Origin: a virus
Virus record (IMG/VR): IMGVR_UViG_3300031509_000052
Location: 1-58,326 of that record
Direction: 5' to 3' (one strand)
DNA: 58,326 nucleotides
Position numbers and translations under genes: made by a program
In this document: positions 33,156 through 40,808 of the stretch, in pieces
Numbering within the stretch: the stretch's first letter is position 1
How the letters are laid out: each line of letters begins with the position of its first letter
The notes under the pieces: generated by a model
Databases searched by the model: none
What the model saw: the letters and a program-made list of their open reading frames with translations, nothing else
Told to the model about the DNA's origin: nothing

Positions 33156-33999
33156 CTACGAGCGATCGATTTGGGACGCGGTGAAAGAGCATACGTGGAA
33201 GTGGCGTCGGAGGAACTACGTCATCACCGGGATCATCTGGCACGCTACCCGCGGGAACCGGAACTATTCTGAGGGGACGGAGATGTCGGCCGCCCTGAAC
33301 TGGTTCCGGTCTCCGAACAATCGCATTCGGTACGCCGGCGGCGACTACGCGGGCATCTCGAACTATGTGATCGGAAACGGCGAGTGCGTGGAGGTCGTGC
33401 CGGGAGACCAGTACCTCGCGGCGTGGAGTTCGTGGCCGAGCGATGAGCACGCGCTGAGCGTGGAGGTCACGCAGTCCAACTACGGTCAGGAGATCTCCAC
33501 GCGCACCATCCTCCGCTGCGTGCGGTTCGCCGTCGAGGCCGCGCAGACGTACAAGTTCCCCCTCACGCGGGTGTTCCCGTCGAATGACTGGACATGGACC
33601 GGCATGACGGGGCATGCTGACACCGTTCAGGGGAAGCTCCAGGGTAAGTCCGACCCCGATGACAAATTCTGGGTGCCGTTTCTGAAGGCGCTGGAAGACG
33701 AAGTGAGGGATGAGGAGATGCTGGAAGAGATCAGAGCGAAACTGAACTGGCTCGAGGCGCGGCTGGGGCGCATCGAGCGGATCCTGCTGACGAACGGCGG
33801 GATCACGGTCAAGGCCACCCCGGACAACGTCATGATCCTGCAGCGGGCTGGTGTTCCGGGCCCGCAGGTCGGCCGCGATTACACCCTGACCGGCGAGACG
33901 CTGCTGGCGTTCCTCGACATGATGGAGATGAACCTGTACCTCGGCCACCAGCATCTCCAGAAGGACGTCGTTGATATCAAGAAGAAGCTTGGGCTATGA
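33145..33999 (+). CDS. N-acetylmuramoyl-L-alanine amidase endolysin
   Basis: A 284-residue protein. Residues ~25-185 fit the Amidase_2 zinc amidase: IIWHATRG (zinc His), SNYVIGNGECVEVVPG, a middle SVEVTQSNYG strand and GHADTVQGKLQGKSDP (second His and the Lys-x-Asp-Pro end, where many family members have Cys). It cuts the amide bond between muramic acid and the stem peptide. The C-terminal ~90 residues are helical (EEIRAKLNWLEARLGRIERI) and may help binding. No signal peptide, so a holin is expected. Confidence 0.85.
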   Translation: MTISYERSIWDAVKEHTWKWRRRNYVITGIIWHATRGNRNYSEGTEMSAALNWFRSPNNRIRYAGGDYAGISNYVIGNGECVEVVPGDQYLAAWSSWPSDEHALSVEVTQSNYGQEISTRTILRCVRFAVEAAQTYKFPLTRVFPSNDWTWTGMTGHADTVQGKLQGKSDPDDKFWVPFLKALEDEVRDEEMLEEIRAKLNWLEARLGRIERILLTNGGITVKATPDNVMILQRAGVPGPQVGRDYTLTGETLLAFLDMMEMNLYLGHQHLQKDVVDIKKKLGL

Positions 34000-34003
34000 G
34001 GAG

Positions 34004-34240
34004 ATGGCGGGCAAAGGCGGCGACCCGGTCATGCGCATCCCCGGCGTCTCGTCGATCAGCGAGATCTTCTCGCCTGTGCCCGCCGGCGCGGCTGAGGTTG
34101 TTGCGGTCGACCCGCCCTATGTGCTAGTCTTCGTGCCTGCGTCGGAACGGTGGTTCCTGTTCATCACCGACCGCGACTACCAGCCGGGGGACACGCTCAC
34201 CAGTGCGCATCTGGAAGACAACCAATCAACGGGCAGCTGA
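34004..34240 (+). CDS. Small unknown protein
   Basis: About 78 residues from ATG 34004; a TTG at 33971 would overlap the endolysin and add 11 residues. It shows a beta-hairpin like core (VVAVDPPYVLVFVPASERWF). No family recognised. Located between endolysin and ThyX, overlapping the next gene. Confidence 0.4.
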   Translation: MAGKGGDPVMRIPGVSSISEIFSPVPAGAAEVVAVDPPYVLVFVPASERWFLFITDRDYQPGDTLTSAHLEDNQSTGS

Positions 34241-34778
34241 GGAGCGGCTCGGGTTCAAAGCGGGCGGGCTGTGGTATGTGGTGTCCAATGAGGACCCGGG
34301 GAGAGGCTTCGAGTACTTCTGCGATGGCGTCCTCTACGGCCTTGGGATCCTGTACTACGACACCGGCAGCCCGGTGATCCTTACTGCGCCTGCAGTGCAC
34401 AGTCTTCTGAAGCCTGTGCTTTCCCAGACGATGGACTACTGGCGGATGATCTGTGTCCAGCCGTCGAGCCTGTCGCCGAGCGGCTCTCCGCTACTGGTGT
34501 ACATCATGGCCTCGTGGCCGAACGAGATCGCCGCCGACCTGCAGGACGAGCTGACGAACGGGGTGATCGACGCGGTCCATAAATACCTCTACGACACAGT
34601 CACGAGCGACCAGATCGTGCAGGCCCGCCTTATTGCAGGGAACTACACCATCGACAATACCGAGAACATCGATCTCCTCGAGACGGCGTTCGGGCTGTGC
34701 GGCCTTACCAACCCGCTGGAGTTCAGGCTCTCGTTCCGCTTTGAGGAAATCGCAGTCCCGGTGTATGCGCTCGAATGA
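34203..34778 (+). CDS. Unknown protein upstream of thyX
   Basis: A 191-residue protein with a GTG start and a GGGGGA site about 10 nt upstream, overlapping the preceding gene by 38 nt. It has alpha/beta character (EYFCDGVLYGLGILYYDTGS, DAVHKYLYDTVTSDQIVQA) without a recognised motif. Its TGA overlaps the thyX ATG (ATGA), so translation is coupled. Confidence 0.5.
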   Translation: MRIWKTTNQRAAEERLGFKAGGLWYVVSNEDPGRGFEYFCDGVLYGLGILYYDTGSPVILTAPAVHSLLKPVLSQTMDYWRMICVQPSSLSPSGSPLLVYIMASWPNEIAADLQDELTNGVIDAVHKYLYDTVTSDQIVQARLIAGNYTIDNTENIDLLETAFGLCGLTNPLEFRLSFRFEEIAVPVYALE

Positions 34779-35530
34779 ACGTCACGCTCCTCTCGTGGTC
34801 CCCTGACCCGATCAAATCCCTCTACCTTGCCTATCGGACCTGCTACAGCCGCAAGCCGCCGGAGGAGATCCCGACGGAGAACCGGGAGAAGATGCTGGAG
34901 TTCGTACAGGAGCGGCTGAAGACCGGGCACACCTCGCCGCTCGAACAGGTGTGGTTCGAGTTCGCCATCTCGGGCGTGAGCCGGGCGTTCTCGCACCAGT
35001 TCGTCCGCCACCGCGTCGGGATGAGCGTCGAGCAGCAATCGCAGCGGTATGTGGTGTACAGGGGCGGTGTTTTCGACTACGTGATGCCGGGGAGCATCAA
35101 GGCGAACCCCAAGCTGCAGGCCGCAGTTGAGGACCACTTTGCGCAGACCGCGGCGTTGTACGATGAGCTCGTGCGGGCCGGCGTCCCCGCCGAGGACGCC
35201 CGGTTTGTCCTGCCGAATGCTACCGCCACCAACCTCAAGGTGACTATCAACCTGCAGGCCCTGCTCCACATGGCTGACCTGCGGCTCTGCACGCGGGCGC
35301 AGTGGGAGTTCCGCAAAGTCGTGGCGCTTATGCGCGCGGAGATCATGAAGAAGGTGGACCCGCTCTTCGGTAAGATGCTCCAGCCCAAGTGCGGGGCCGG
35401 GCGGCTCGGCTACTGCGATGAGGACTACGAGGCGTGGGAGGCGTGCCCGATCGGAAAGGTAAGGCCGCACAAGACCCACGTGCTCGGCGGTCTTGGAGGC
35501 GGCCTTATTCCCGAGGAAGACCTTAGTTAA
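34775..35530 (+). CDS. thyX: Flavin-dependent thymidylate synthase
   Basis: A 251-residue ThyX. The family motif RHRxxxSxxxxSxRY reads RHRVGMSVEQQSQRY. HTSPLEQVWFEFAI and the LPNATATNLKVTIN segment, followed by LRLCTRAQWEFR, are the other conserved blocks. ThyX makes dTMP from dUMP with FAD and methylene-tetrahydrofolate; the dUMP can come from the phage dCMP deaminase. A cysteine-containing C-terminal tail (CGAGRLGYCDEDYEAWEAC) is extra. Its TAA stop overlaps that of the opposite gene in a TTAA palindrome. Confidence 0.95.
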   Translation: MNVTLLSWSPDPIKSLYLAYRTCYSRKPPEEIPTENREKMLEFVQERLKTGHTSPLEQVWFEFAISGVSRAFSHQFVRHRVGMSVEQQSQRYVVYRGGVFDYVMPGSIKANPKLQAAVEDHFAQTAALYDELVRAGVPAEDARFVLPNATATNLKVTINLQALLHMADLRLCTRAQWEFRKVVALMRAEIMKKVDPLFGKMLQPKCGAGRLGYCDEDYEAWEACPIGKVRPHKTHVLGGLGGGLIPEEDLS

Positions 35531-36135
35531 GCGGAAGCTGGAGCGGCAGTGAGGACTTCCGGGTCGTCCTTGATCCGCGAGAGCGCATAGCGGATCGCGT
35601 CAGCCTCGCGGTCATAGAGCCCGATAAGCCGGACCGGCTTGTCGATATCTGTTGCGCGCATCACGAGGTGCTTGCGGCCCGCAGTGTCCTCGGCGATGAA
35701 GAGCTCCGTATAGCCGGCGTAGACGGGGACGATTTCCTTCGCGCTGTCCACCGCGTCCGGCAGCTTCTGCAGCTCTTCGATAACCCGCTCAAGGGTCTTG
35801 ATGCCCACGAGCGGCATGCCGGTGGTGCGGTCGTACTTCTGGACGATGCTGACGTTGAGGAGTTTGGAGGCGGCCCGCGGCGTGAGGCCTTTCTGCTGGA
35901 GCAGGGCGTTCAGCTGGGCGAACAGATACCGCAGGTAGCGGACGCGGGCGTTTTCTCCGCCGTACGTGGTAATAATTCGGCGGACTTTCTCGATGTCGTC
36001 TCCGATGAGCACCCGCATACGGCGGATCTCGTGGAGCTGCACACCTGCCAGCGCCGCGGCCGCGCGGACAGCCTCCTGCGTTACGCCGAAGTGCCGCGCG
36101 GCTTCTCTAAGGGTCATTGTTTCCTGTGCGGTCAT
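35527..36135 (-). CDS. HTH DNA-binding regulator
   Basis: A 202-residue protein. The N-terminus is a helix-turn-helix of the MerR/excisionase kind (TLREAARHFGVTQEAVRAAA, then a wing-like RRMRVLIGDDI); a second possible HTH follows (LTPRAASKLLNVSIVQKY). AGGAG lies 8 nt before the ATG. It is divergent from a small acidic gene, with two back-to-back promoters between them, a typical regulator layout. Confidence 0.6.
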   Translation of the reverse strand: MTAQETMTLREAARHFGVTQEAVRAAAALAGVQLHEIRRMRVLIGDDIEKVRRIITTYGGENARVRYLRYLFAQLNALLQQKGLTPRAASKLLNVSIVQKYDRTTGMPLVGIKTLERVIEELQKLPDAVDSAKEIVPVYAGYTELFIAEDTAGRKHLVMRATDIDKPVRLIGLYDREADAIRYALSRIKDDPEVLTAAPASA

Positions 36136-36185
36136 GGGATCGTCTCCTGCGGGTGGTGTGGGTAGGAGGAATGACTACTGGGGAC

Positions 36186-36214
36186 AGAATAGCGGCTTAG
36201 GGCAGGGTTGTCCA
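36186..36214 (-). promoter_or_regulatory. Leftward promoter of the HTH regulator
   Basis: TGGACA (36209-36214), 17 bp, TATTCT (36186-36191) on the minus strand, about 50 nt before ATG 36135. Its -35 lies 6 bp from the -35 of the opposite promoter. Confidence 0.6.
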
Positions 36215-36219
36215 CCTTG

Positions 36220-36248
36220 TTGACATGCGTGCGGGTGTCTGGTATGTT
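36220..36248 (+). promoter_or_regulatory. Rightward promoter with consensus -35
   Basis: TTGACA (36220-36225), 17 bp, TATGTT (36243-36248), with a TG one base before the -10. It serves the small acidic genes at 36280 and 36540. Confidence 0.65.
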
Positions 36249-36279
36249 GGCGGCCAACCGGGCAAGGGAGTACTACGAC

Positions 36280-36540
36280 ATGGTTGACGTCAACAAGCTG
36301 AGCCTGATGATCAAGGACTACGCCACGCACGCGCTCCTCGCGGGAGGCGCACTCGACTATGAAGCCGAGGAAGCCGCCATGGACATCGTGAACGACGCGC
36401 TCTACGAGATCGGACTGGAGACGGTGGTCCACGGCCTCGACGGGCAGACCGAGGAGGAGATCATGGAGAAGCTGAGCGCGTGGCTGGACGTACGGATCGA
36501 GGATGAGCTCGATGAAATCTTCGGGGAGTACGAGGAGTGA
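36280..36540 (+). CDS. Small acidic helical protein
   Basis: An 86-residue protein, strongly acidic and helical (EAEEAAMDIVNDALYEIGLE, DVRIEDELDEIFGEYEE). AAGGGAG lies 10 nt before ATG 36280. Small acidic proteins opposite a regulator can be anti-repressors or DNA mimics, but no specific match was found. Overlaps the next gene by 1 nt. Confidence 0.55.
   Translation: MVDVNKLSLMIKDYATHALLAGGALDYEAEEAAMDIVNDALYEIGLETVVHGLDGQTEEEIMEKLSAWLDVRIEDELDEIFGEYEE
36283..36294. promoter_or_regulatory. 12-bp palindrome GTTGACGTCAAC, possible operator
   Basis: A perfect palindrome covering codons 2-5 of the 36280 gene, about 35 bp after the rightward -10. The half-site GTTGAC recurs at 36219-36224 over the -35. 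It may be the target of the divergent HTH protein, although palindromes also arise by chance. Confidence 0.35.
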
Positions 36541-36896
36541 TGCTCACGGAGAGAGAAACGGCGGTGCTTTCGGCGCTCAAAGACCTTGCGGAATTGGCCG
36601 CACAGCTTACCAGTGAAACCGAGGCGCCGGATAAACGGGAGACCACGCTGGTTCTTGATCGAGCCGCCAGGAAGCTGGCTGAGGCAGCGGGCGGAGGCCG
36701 CCTGCACTTTGTCGCCGGCCAGTACCAGTTCCGTACGAGGCCGATCATTGCCGCCGCCGCAGGGGCCGTGTCGCGCGGCCTCCGCGAGCTGGTCGCGGGG
36801 AACCCGCCTGATCAGGCAGCACACACGGCACTTTACATGCTTAGTGGGGTTGACCCGGACTGCGGGGTTATCACCATCAGGTGTAGCGACGACTGA
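36540..36896 (+). CDS. Unknown helical protein
   Basis: A 118-residue protein, ATG overlapping the preceding stop (TGATG), with GAGGAG upstream. N-terminal helices (TERETAVLSALKDLAELAAQ) are followed by an alanine-rich middle and a short C-terminal domain with two cysteines. No family recognised. It is convergent with, and overlaps by 20 nt, the metallophosphoesterase gene. Confidence 0.5.
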   Translation: MLTERETAVLSALKDLAELAAQLTSETEAPDKRETTLVLDRAARKLAEAAGGGRLHFVAGQYQFRTRPIIAAAAGAVSRGLRELVAGNPPDQAAHTALYMLSGVDPDCGVITIRCSDD

Positions 36897-38187
36897 CCTT
36901 CTTCCAGACCTCACCCAGCGAGCCGCCGGGGAACCACGAAAAGTCCCCGCGCGGCTCGTATGCGTTCTGGAGGTTCAGCCGCCAGCGGTGGGTCACGCCG
37001 TGCTCCTCGTGGATACCGAAGATCGTTTGGCCGGCGGGGACGGGTTTGAAGCCGGCGGAGAGGGTGTACTCGTCCGCGCCCTTGAGGCAGGGCGAGGCGA
37101 TGACCTCACCGCTTACCCTGTCTATGATCATCTCGTTGTGGAAGTGACCGAGGACGACGTGGTCTATGCCGAGGTCGCGGTCCTGCAGGACCTCGGTGAG
37201 CGAGCTTACAAAGCGGTTGATCCCGTACCACGGGATGGAGGCGAACCCGCGGATCTGGTGGCCGTGGAAGCCGAGAATGCGCTGGCCGCGGACTTCGGTG
37301 ATGAAGAAAAACGACCGCGGTATGGCGAAATCTACGCCATCGGATGAGTCGAAGAACGTGGAGACGATCTGCGGGACGACGATGTCCCAGTTGATGTGGG
37401 AGTCTTTGGCGGTCGGCTTGCGGGTCATGCGGCCGTGATTGCCCGGGGCCCAGGCGGTGCGGACTACGGCGAACCGCTGCCGCATGCGGGCGATGAACTG
37501 GACAAGCACATACGCCAGCCCGTAGACCGTCTCCATGAGATCGGTGGCCTGGGTGACGATCAGCTCGTCGTGGATCGCGCCGAGCATGCCGTTCACGAGA
37601 TCGCCGAGGCCCAAGATGACGAGTTCATCGAACTCGTAGCCGGTGAGGTGGTCGAACGCGATCTCCTCAATCTTGTCCGCGAGTAACTCCATACGGGCGA
37701 GGAAGACATCGATGTCGTACCGGTTGACCCCGTGCATCTGCTCGGCGTCGACGGTCTCGCCGACGTGGAGGTCGGAAAGGAGGAGCACGAGGCTTTCGCG
37801 GGTTCTTACCCGCTTCGGGACGCGCGAGGACTGCTTGATCTTCGGGACCGGCATCGACTGCCGATAGTCGCGCATGAGCTGTGCGATCGTCTGGTCCAGC
37901 GACTGCCGCTTTGTGAGTTCCTCGTATTTCCGCTTCCAGATCCGCACTTCACGCTTGAGGGCTTCAACTTCGAGGTCGCGGCTGACCTCAGCACTGATGT
38001 CTTGCGGCTCCTGAGGGGGTTTCTGGGCCCGCCGCCTGATGCCGCGCGTCCAGTACGCCGACTTCACCGTGGATGGGTTGAGGGTAAAGCCTTCTTCAGC
38101 GGCCTTGCGGACAACCGCTTCGATGCCTTCGTTGACGTACAGCTCACGCCATGCGTCCCAGCGATCCGGCGGTACGGCTTTTCCCAT
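36877..38187 (-). CDS. Calcineurin-like metallophosphoesterase
   Basis: A 436-residue protein. The C-terminal two thirds contain the metallophosphatase motifs in order: LLLSDLHVGE (D-x-H), LGLGDLVNG (G-D-x-x), WAPGNHGR (G-N-H), FHGHQ and VLGHFHNEM (G-H-x-H). The first ~120 residues hold an HTH-like start and a coiled coil. Phage members may act on nucleic acids or nucleotides. The ATG has no Shine-Dalgarno and lies 9 nt after a TACCCT -10, so a near-leaderless mRNA is likely. Confidence 0.8.
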   Translation of the reverse strand: MGKAVPPDRWDAWRELYVNEGIEAVVRKAAEEGFTLNPSTVKSAYWTRGIRRRAQKPPQEPQDISAEVSRDLEVEALKREVRIWKRKYEELTKRQSLDQTIAQLMRDYRQSMPVPKIKQSSRVPKRVRTRESLVLLLSDLHVGETVDAEQMHGVNRYDIDVFLARMELLADKIEEIAFDHLTGYEFDELVILGLGDLVNGMLGAIHDELIVTQATDLMETVYGLAYVLVQFIARMRQRFAVVRTAWAPGNHGRMTRKPTAKDSHINWDIVVPQIVSTFFDSSDGVDFAIPRSFFFITEVRGQRILGFHGHQIRGFASIPWYGINRFVSSLTEVLQDRDLGIDHVVLGHFHNEMIIDRVSGEVIASPCLKGADEYTLSAGFKPVPAGQTIFGIHEEHGVTHRWRLNLQNAYEPRGDFSWFPGGSLGEVWKKVSRRYT

Positions 38188-38196
38188 ACTGCTTAC

Positions 38197-38226
38197 AGGG
38201 TAAGCATAACTGCGAAAAATTCACAA
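38197..38226 (-). promoter_or_regulatory. Leftward promoter of the metallophosphoesterase
   Basis: TTGTGA (38221-38226), 18 bp, TACCCT (38197-38202) on the minus strand. The -10 is one of several TACCNT boxes in this genome. Start codon 9 nt downstream, no Shine-Dalgarno. Confidence 0.5.
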
Positions 38227-38228
38227 TC

Positions 38229-38257
38229 TTGCCCGGGCCGGCGTTGTATTGTATGTT
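38229..38257 (+). promoter_or_regulatory. Rightward leaderless promoter
   Basis: TTGCCC (38229-38234), 17 bp, TATGTT (38252-38257). ATG 38264 begins 6 nt after the -10, where transcription normally starts, and no Shine-Dalgarno precedes it. Confidence 0.55.
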
Positions 38258-38263
38258 GGCAAC

Positions 38264-38680
38264 ATGAGCACGGGAAGCTGGAAGATCTCGTACGTGTTCT
38301 GGGCGTTCGGCGGCCCGGCGGACAACGTGGCTATCGGGTTCGTCATCTATGAACGGCGCGGTGGGCGGTATGCGTGGCGGCTCATAGACCCGCGGGAGAA
38401 GCTGCCCCACACCCACCCACAGCTTGCCGAGTGGGTACAGTGCATCGCGGAGAACAGGATCATGGCGGCCCTGCAGGAAGGCTGGGGTGATGAGGAGTTC
38501 CGCGAGCACAGCGGCCGGCGTCAGGGGGATGGGGACGTGTGGCTGTCGTGGAGCGAGACGTCCGTGGTGTTCGTCCCCGAGGGCCAGCCGCTGGAGGAGG
38601 TTGCCGACAGCATGGCCGCGGCGATGCTTTCAGCCAGGGATATCACGCGACTAACCAAAGGAGGTGAAGGGCAGGAGTGA
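38264..38680 (+). CDS. Unknown protein from a leaderless transcript
   Basis: A 138-residue protein. Beta-rich N-terminus (WKISYVFWAFGGPADNVAIG) and a helical C-terminus (LEEVADSMAAAMLSARDITR). ATG 38264 is favoured by the -10 box 6 nt upstream. The stop overlaps the GTG of the next gene. No family recognised. Confidence 0.5.
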   Translation: MSTGSWKISYVFWAFGGPADNVAIGFVIYERRGGRYAWRLIDPREKLPHTHPQLAEWVQCIAENRIMAALQEGWGDEEFREHSGRRQGDGDVWLSWSETSVVFVPEGQPLEEVADSMAAAMLSARDITRLTKGGEGQE

Positions 38681-39123
38681 AGACGTACGCGCCGAAGGGT
38701 ATCAGGCTCAGCTCGCAGCCGCCGCTCTTGAAGTACTGGGCGGGGCTGGCAGTCAACGGCGAGGAGATCCGCGGGGACGGCTACCAGCGGGCAGTGATCC
38801 TCTTCTACTCAGACAAGCAGCAAGACGCGCTGGTGAACTGGTTCCCGTGCACGTTCGGCATACCGGTCGACACCCGCGGGTGGGAAGGTATCAACTGCCT
38901 GAACATCTACGCGACGAAGGAGGCTGCCGAGCCCACCGGGTATCTCAGGATCCGCGGGCCGCGGCCGCGGAGTTTCCGCCCGTACACCATCCCCATGTTC
39001 GCGGTGAAGACGGGGCTGCCGATCCCGAGCGAGCGGTGGTGGGAGAAGAGAAAGAAACAAAAGGGAGGGGAGGAGCATGCTGCTGGAGAAAGCGGCGGGG
39101 CGGCTGAAACCGCAGAGATCTAG
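38677..39123 (+). CDS. Unknown protein, ssDNA-binding-like length
   Basis: A 148-residue protein, GTG start with AAAGGAGG upstream. A beta-rich core (LKYWAGLAVNGEEI, QRAVILFYSDKQQDALVNWF) precedes a basic, glycine-rich tail (EKRKKQKGGEE). A 'KYW' start and 'FYS' strand recur in the protein at 42228, hinting at a shared fold. Function unknown. Overlaps the zinc-ribbon gene by 47 nt. Confidence 0.5.
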   Translation: MKTYAPKGIRLSSQPPLLKYWAGLAVNGEEIRGDGYQRAVILFYSDKQQDALVNWFPCTFGIPVDTRGWEGINCLNIYATKEAAEPTGYLRIRGPRPRSFRPYTIPMFAVKTGLPIPSERWWEKRKKQKGGEEHAAGESGGAAETAEI

Positions 39124-39280
39124 GAAGTCCACGGGGGTGAAAGGATCCGCGCCTAACCTTTCACCTTGGGGCTTTGGGTGGAAACAACCTTGCATCCGCT
39201 GCGGCGCGGAGATGCCGGGCGTCAGCGGCCTGAAGACGGCTATCTGCGAAGTCTGCGGCTGGAAGGACGACTGCTGCTAG
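39077..39280 (+). CDS. Small zinc-ribbon protein
   Basis: A 67-residue protein with GGAGGAG before the ATG. The C-terminal half has two CxxC pairs, PCIRCGAEMPG and ICEVCGWKDD, plus a final CC, forming a zinc ribbon. The N-terminus is basic. A transcription or DNA-binding accessory role is possible. A perfect 14-bp hairpin follows the stop. Confidence 0.6.
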   Translation: MLLEKAAGRLKPQRSRKSTGVKGSAPNLSPWGFGWKQPCIRCGAEMPGVSGLKTAICEVCGWKDDCC

Positions 39281-39282
39281 AA

Positions 39283-39319
39283 CCAAGAAGGCCGCCCTTT
39301 CAACAGGCGGCCTTCTTGG
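39283..39319. terminator. 14-bp perfect hairpin between convergent units
   Basis: CCAAGAAGGCCGCC (39283-39296) pairs with the arm at 39306-39319 over a 9-nt loop. It starts 3 nt after the zinc-ribbon stop. No T-tract on either side. It probably ends the rightward transcripts and may also end a short leftward RNA from the promoter at 39365-39393. Confidence 0.6.
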
Positions 39320-39364
39320 GTCCGGAGGTGAGGAGGCTCACGCCAAACCAGCAAGCCCAGAATA

Positions 39365-39393
39365 AGTGTATAGCACGTCTGCAGCGCTGTCAA
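39365..39393 (-). promoter_or_regulatory. Leftward promoter without a downstream gene
   Basis: TTGACA (39388-39393), 17 bp, TACACT (39365-39370) on the minus strand. The next sequence to the left is the 14-bp hairpin and then genes on the opposite strand, so the product would be a short RNA of about 75 nt or an antisense transcript. Confidence 0.5.
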
Positions 39394-39399
39394 TTCAGG

Positions 39400-39741
39400 T
39401 CAGGCGTCAGACCAGTGGTTTTCTTCCCAGAGGCGGAACGTCCCGGGGATGTCGGCCAATTCCACGTCGAGGGGCTCGATGGAATCAGTCTGCTCAATGA
39501 ACAGCGGCTCGCCGGTACTGTCAACGAAGATCAGGCCGGTGATCGCGACCGGTTTGCCGAAGTGCTTCAGGACATCGTCGGGCGATGCCGCCAGCCCGGT
39601 AACGTCTTCGCCGGTGGAGAAGAGCACCGCAGTGTACTTGGCGATGCCGGGCGGCTGGAGGCGGACTGCGGTGATGATCCCGTTTACAGTCATCTCCTCG
39701 AAGCCGCCGCGGCCGTAGTCATGTGTGGTGATCGTCGTCAT
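39400..39741 (-). CDS. Unknown protein beside the C5 methyltransferase
   Basis: A 113-residue protein from ATG 39741 with GGAGGAGG upstream. It looks like a small beta-barrel (VNGIITAVRLQPPGIAKYTA, VAITGLIFVDSTGEPLFIEQ), the general look of an OB-fold or SH3-like nucleic acid binder. It overlaps the methyltransferase end by 23 nt, so both are in one operon. No family recognised. Confidence 0.5.
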   Translation of the reverse strand: MTTITTHDYGRGGFEEMTVNGIITAVRLQPPGIAKYTAVLFSTGEDVTGLAASPDDVLKHFGKPVAITGLIFVDSTGEPLFIEQTDSIEPLDVELADIPGTFRLWEENHWSDA

Positions 39742-40666
39742 CGTAGAGCCTCCTCCGGAGGTGGGTGAAGGCGTACGCCGCCTGCGCAGGGACAACGGCG
39801 TTGCCGAGGAGCATGAGGCGAATTGGCGGGCTCAGCGCACTATGGTTGACCCAATCGGGAAGCCCATAAGCCACTCCACGAAGAGCGGATTGAGCCGGAG
39901 AGAGCCAGGGCCACTCGCGGATGATATCAGCCCACTCTCCAAAAGCCAGCGGCCCAGGGGGCCATACACGACCTGATTCGGCAGTTGGTCCATGTGCGGC
40001 CGGCTGCGGGTGGTCATGTGGCGCAGCGTGTTCGGCGGTCTCCAGTCCCTCGCCGCGGGTGTAGCCCAGAGCTCCTCCCTTTTCGGCAAGGATGAAAAGC
40101 CGCCGCCTGACATGAGGAGCGCCGACTTCAAGCGCTGAGAATATTCCCTCTGCAACGCGGAAGCCGCGGCTTTCGAGGAACGGTTTAACGACGTCGTAGT
40201 AGCCGAGGTTGAGGTGGTTCGCGACGTTTTCGAAGAAGCACCACCGGGGTTCTGACTCATCGATGATGCGGGCAATGTGGGGCCAGAGGTGGCGCGGGTC
40301 TGACGTCCCGCCGCGGCGGCCGGCGATGCTGAACGGCTGGCAGGGGTAGCCGGCAACGACGCAAGCCACTTTTCCGCGCCACTGGCGAGCGTCGAAGGTG
40401 ACAAGGTCCGTCCATATCGGCGCATCATCCAGTTCACCTTCGGCAATATCCTCGACCAGGACCTCGCAGGCAGCGGCTTCCCTTTCCACGTAGCAGACGA
40501 CGCGAAAAGCTCCGCCCAGTGCCTGGCGGAGCCCGCGTTCGAGTCCTCCGATTCCAGAGCACAGGCTGAGGGCGGTATGTAGTACCACGTCATGGCGCGC
40601 AGCTCCAGCCGCCTCCGCCTCCCCAGCGGCCGCGGCGTTCGCAGACGTATCGTGCAACTCGTGCAT
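39719..40666 (-). CDS. C5-cytosine DNA methyltransferase
   Basis: A 315-residue Dcm-type enzyme. Motif I LSLCSGIGGLERGL, motif IV GYPCQPFS with the catalytic Cys, motif VI FFENV, motif VIII RRRLFILA and motif X GNAVVPAQAAYAF are all present. The target-recognition region lies near residues 220-285. With no restriction partner nearby, it likely protects phage DNA. ATG 40666 lies 10 nt after an extended -10 (TGGTATGAT) and lacks a Shine-Dalgarno; ATG 40681 is inside that box. Confidence 0.9.
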   Translation of the reverse strand: MHELHDTSANAAAAGEAEAAGAARHDVVLHTALSLCSGIGGLERGLRQALGGAFRVVCYVEREAAACEVLVEDIAEGELDDAPIWTDLVTFDARQWRGKVACVVAGYPCQPFSIAGRRGGTSDPRHLWPHIARIIDESEPRWCFFENVANHLNLGYYDVVKPFLESRGFRVAEGIFSALEVGAPHVRRRLFILAEKGGALGYTRGEGLETAEHAAPHDHPQPAAHGPTAESGRVWPPGPLAFGEWADIIREWPWLSPAQSALRGVAYGLPDWVNHSALSPPIRLMLLGNAVVPAQAAYAFTHLRRRLYDDDDHHT

Positions 40667-40676
40667 TGACCAACGG

Positions 40677-40685
40677 ATCATACCA
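40677..40685 (-). promoter_or_regulatory. Extended -10 promoter of the C5 methyltransferase
   Basis: TGGTATGAT on the minus strand gives a TG-N extension and a 5/6 -10 box. No good -35 is present. Start codon 10 nt downstream, so the leader would be very short. Confidence 0.45.
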
Positions 40686-40712
40686 CGCGGACAGGTCCTC
40701 GTGGATCCCCTC

Positions 40713-40741
40713 TTGCACCGCCCCACCCCATATGCTAGAAC
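40713..40741 (+). promoter_or_regulatory. Rightward promoter of the regulator/fibre block
   Basis: TTGCAC (40713-40718), 17 bp, TAGAAC (40736-40741), about 65 nt before ATG 40809. Divergent from the methyltransferase promoter. Confidence 0.45.
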
Positions 40742-40808
40742 TACGCAGACAACACTAACCCGTGCAACAAAAAGAGCTGCTCTCATACCACTGTCCTATG
40801 GAGTAAAG

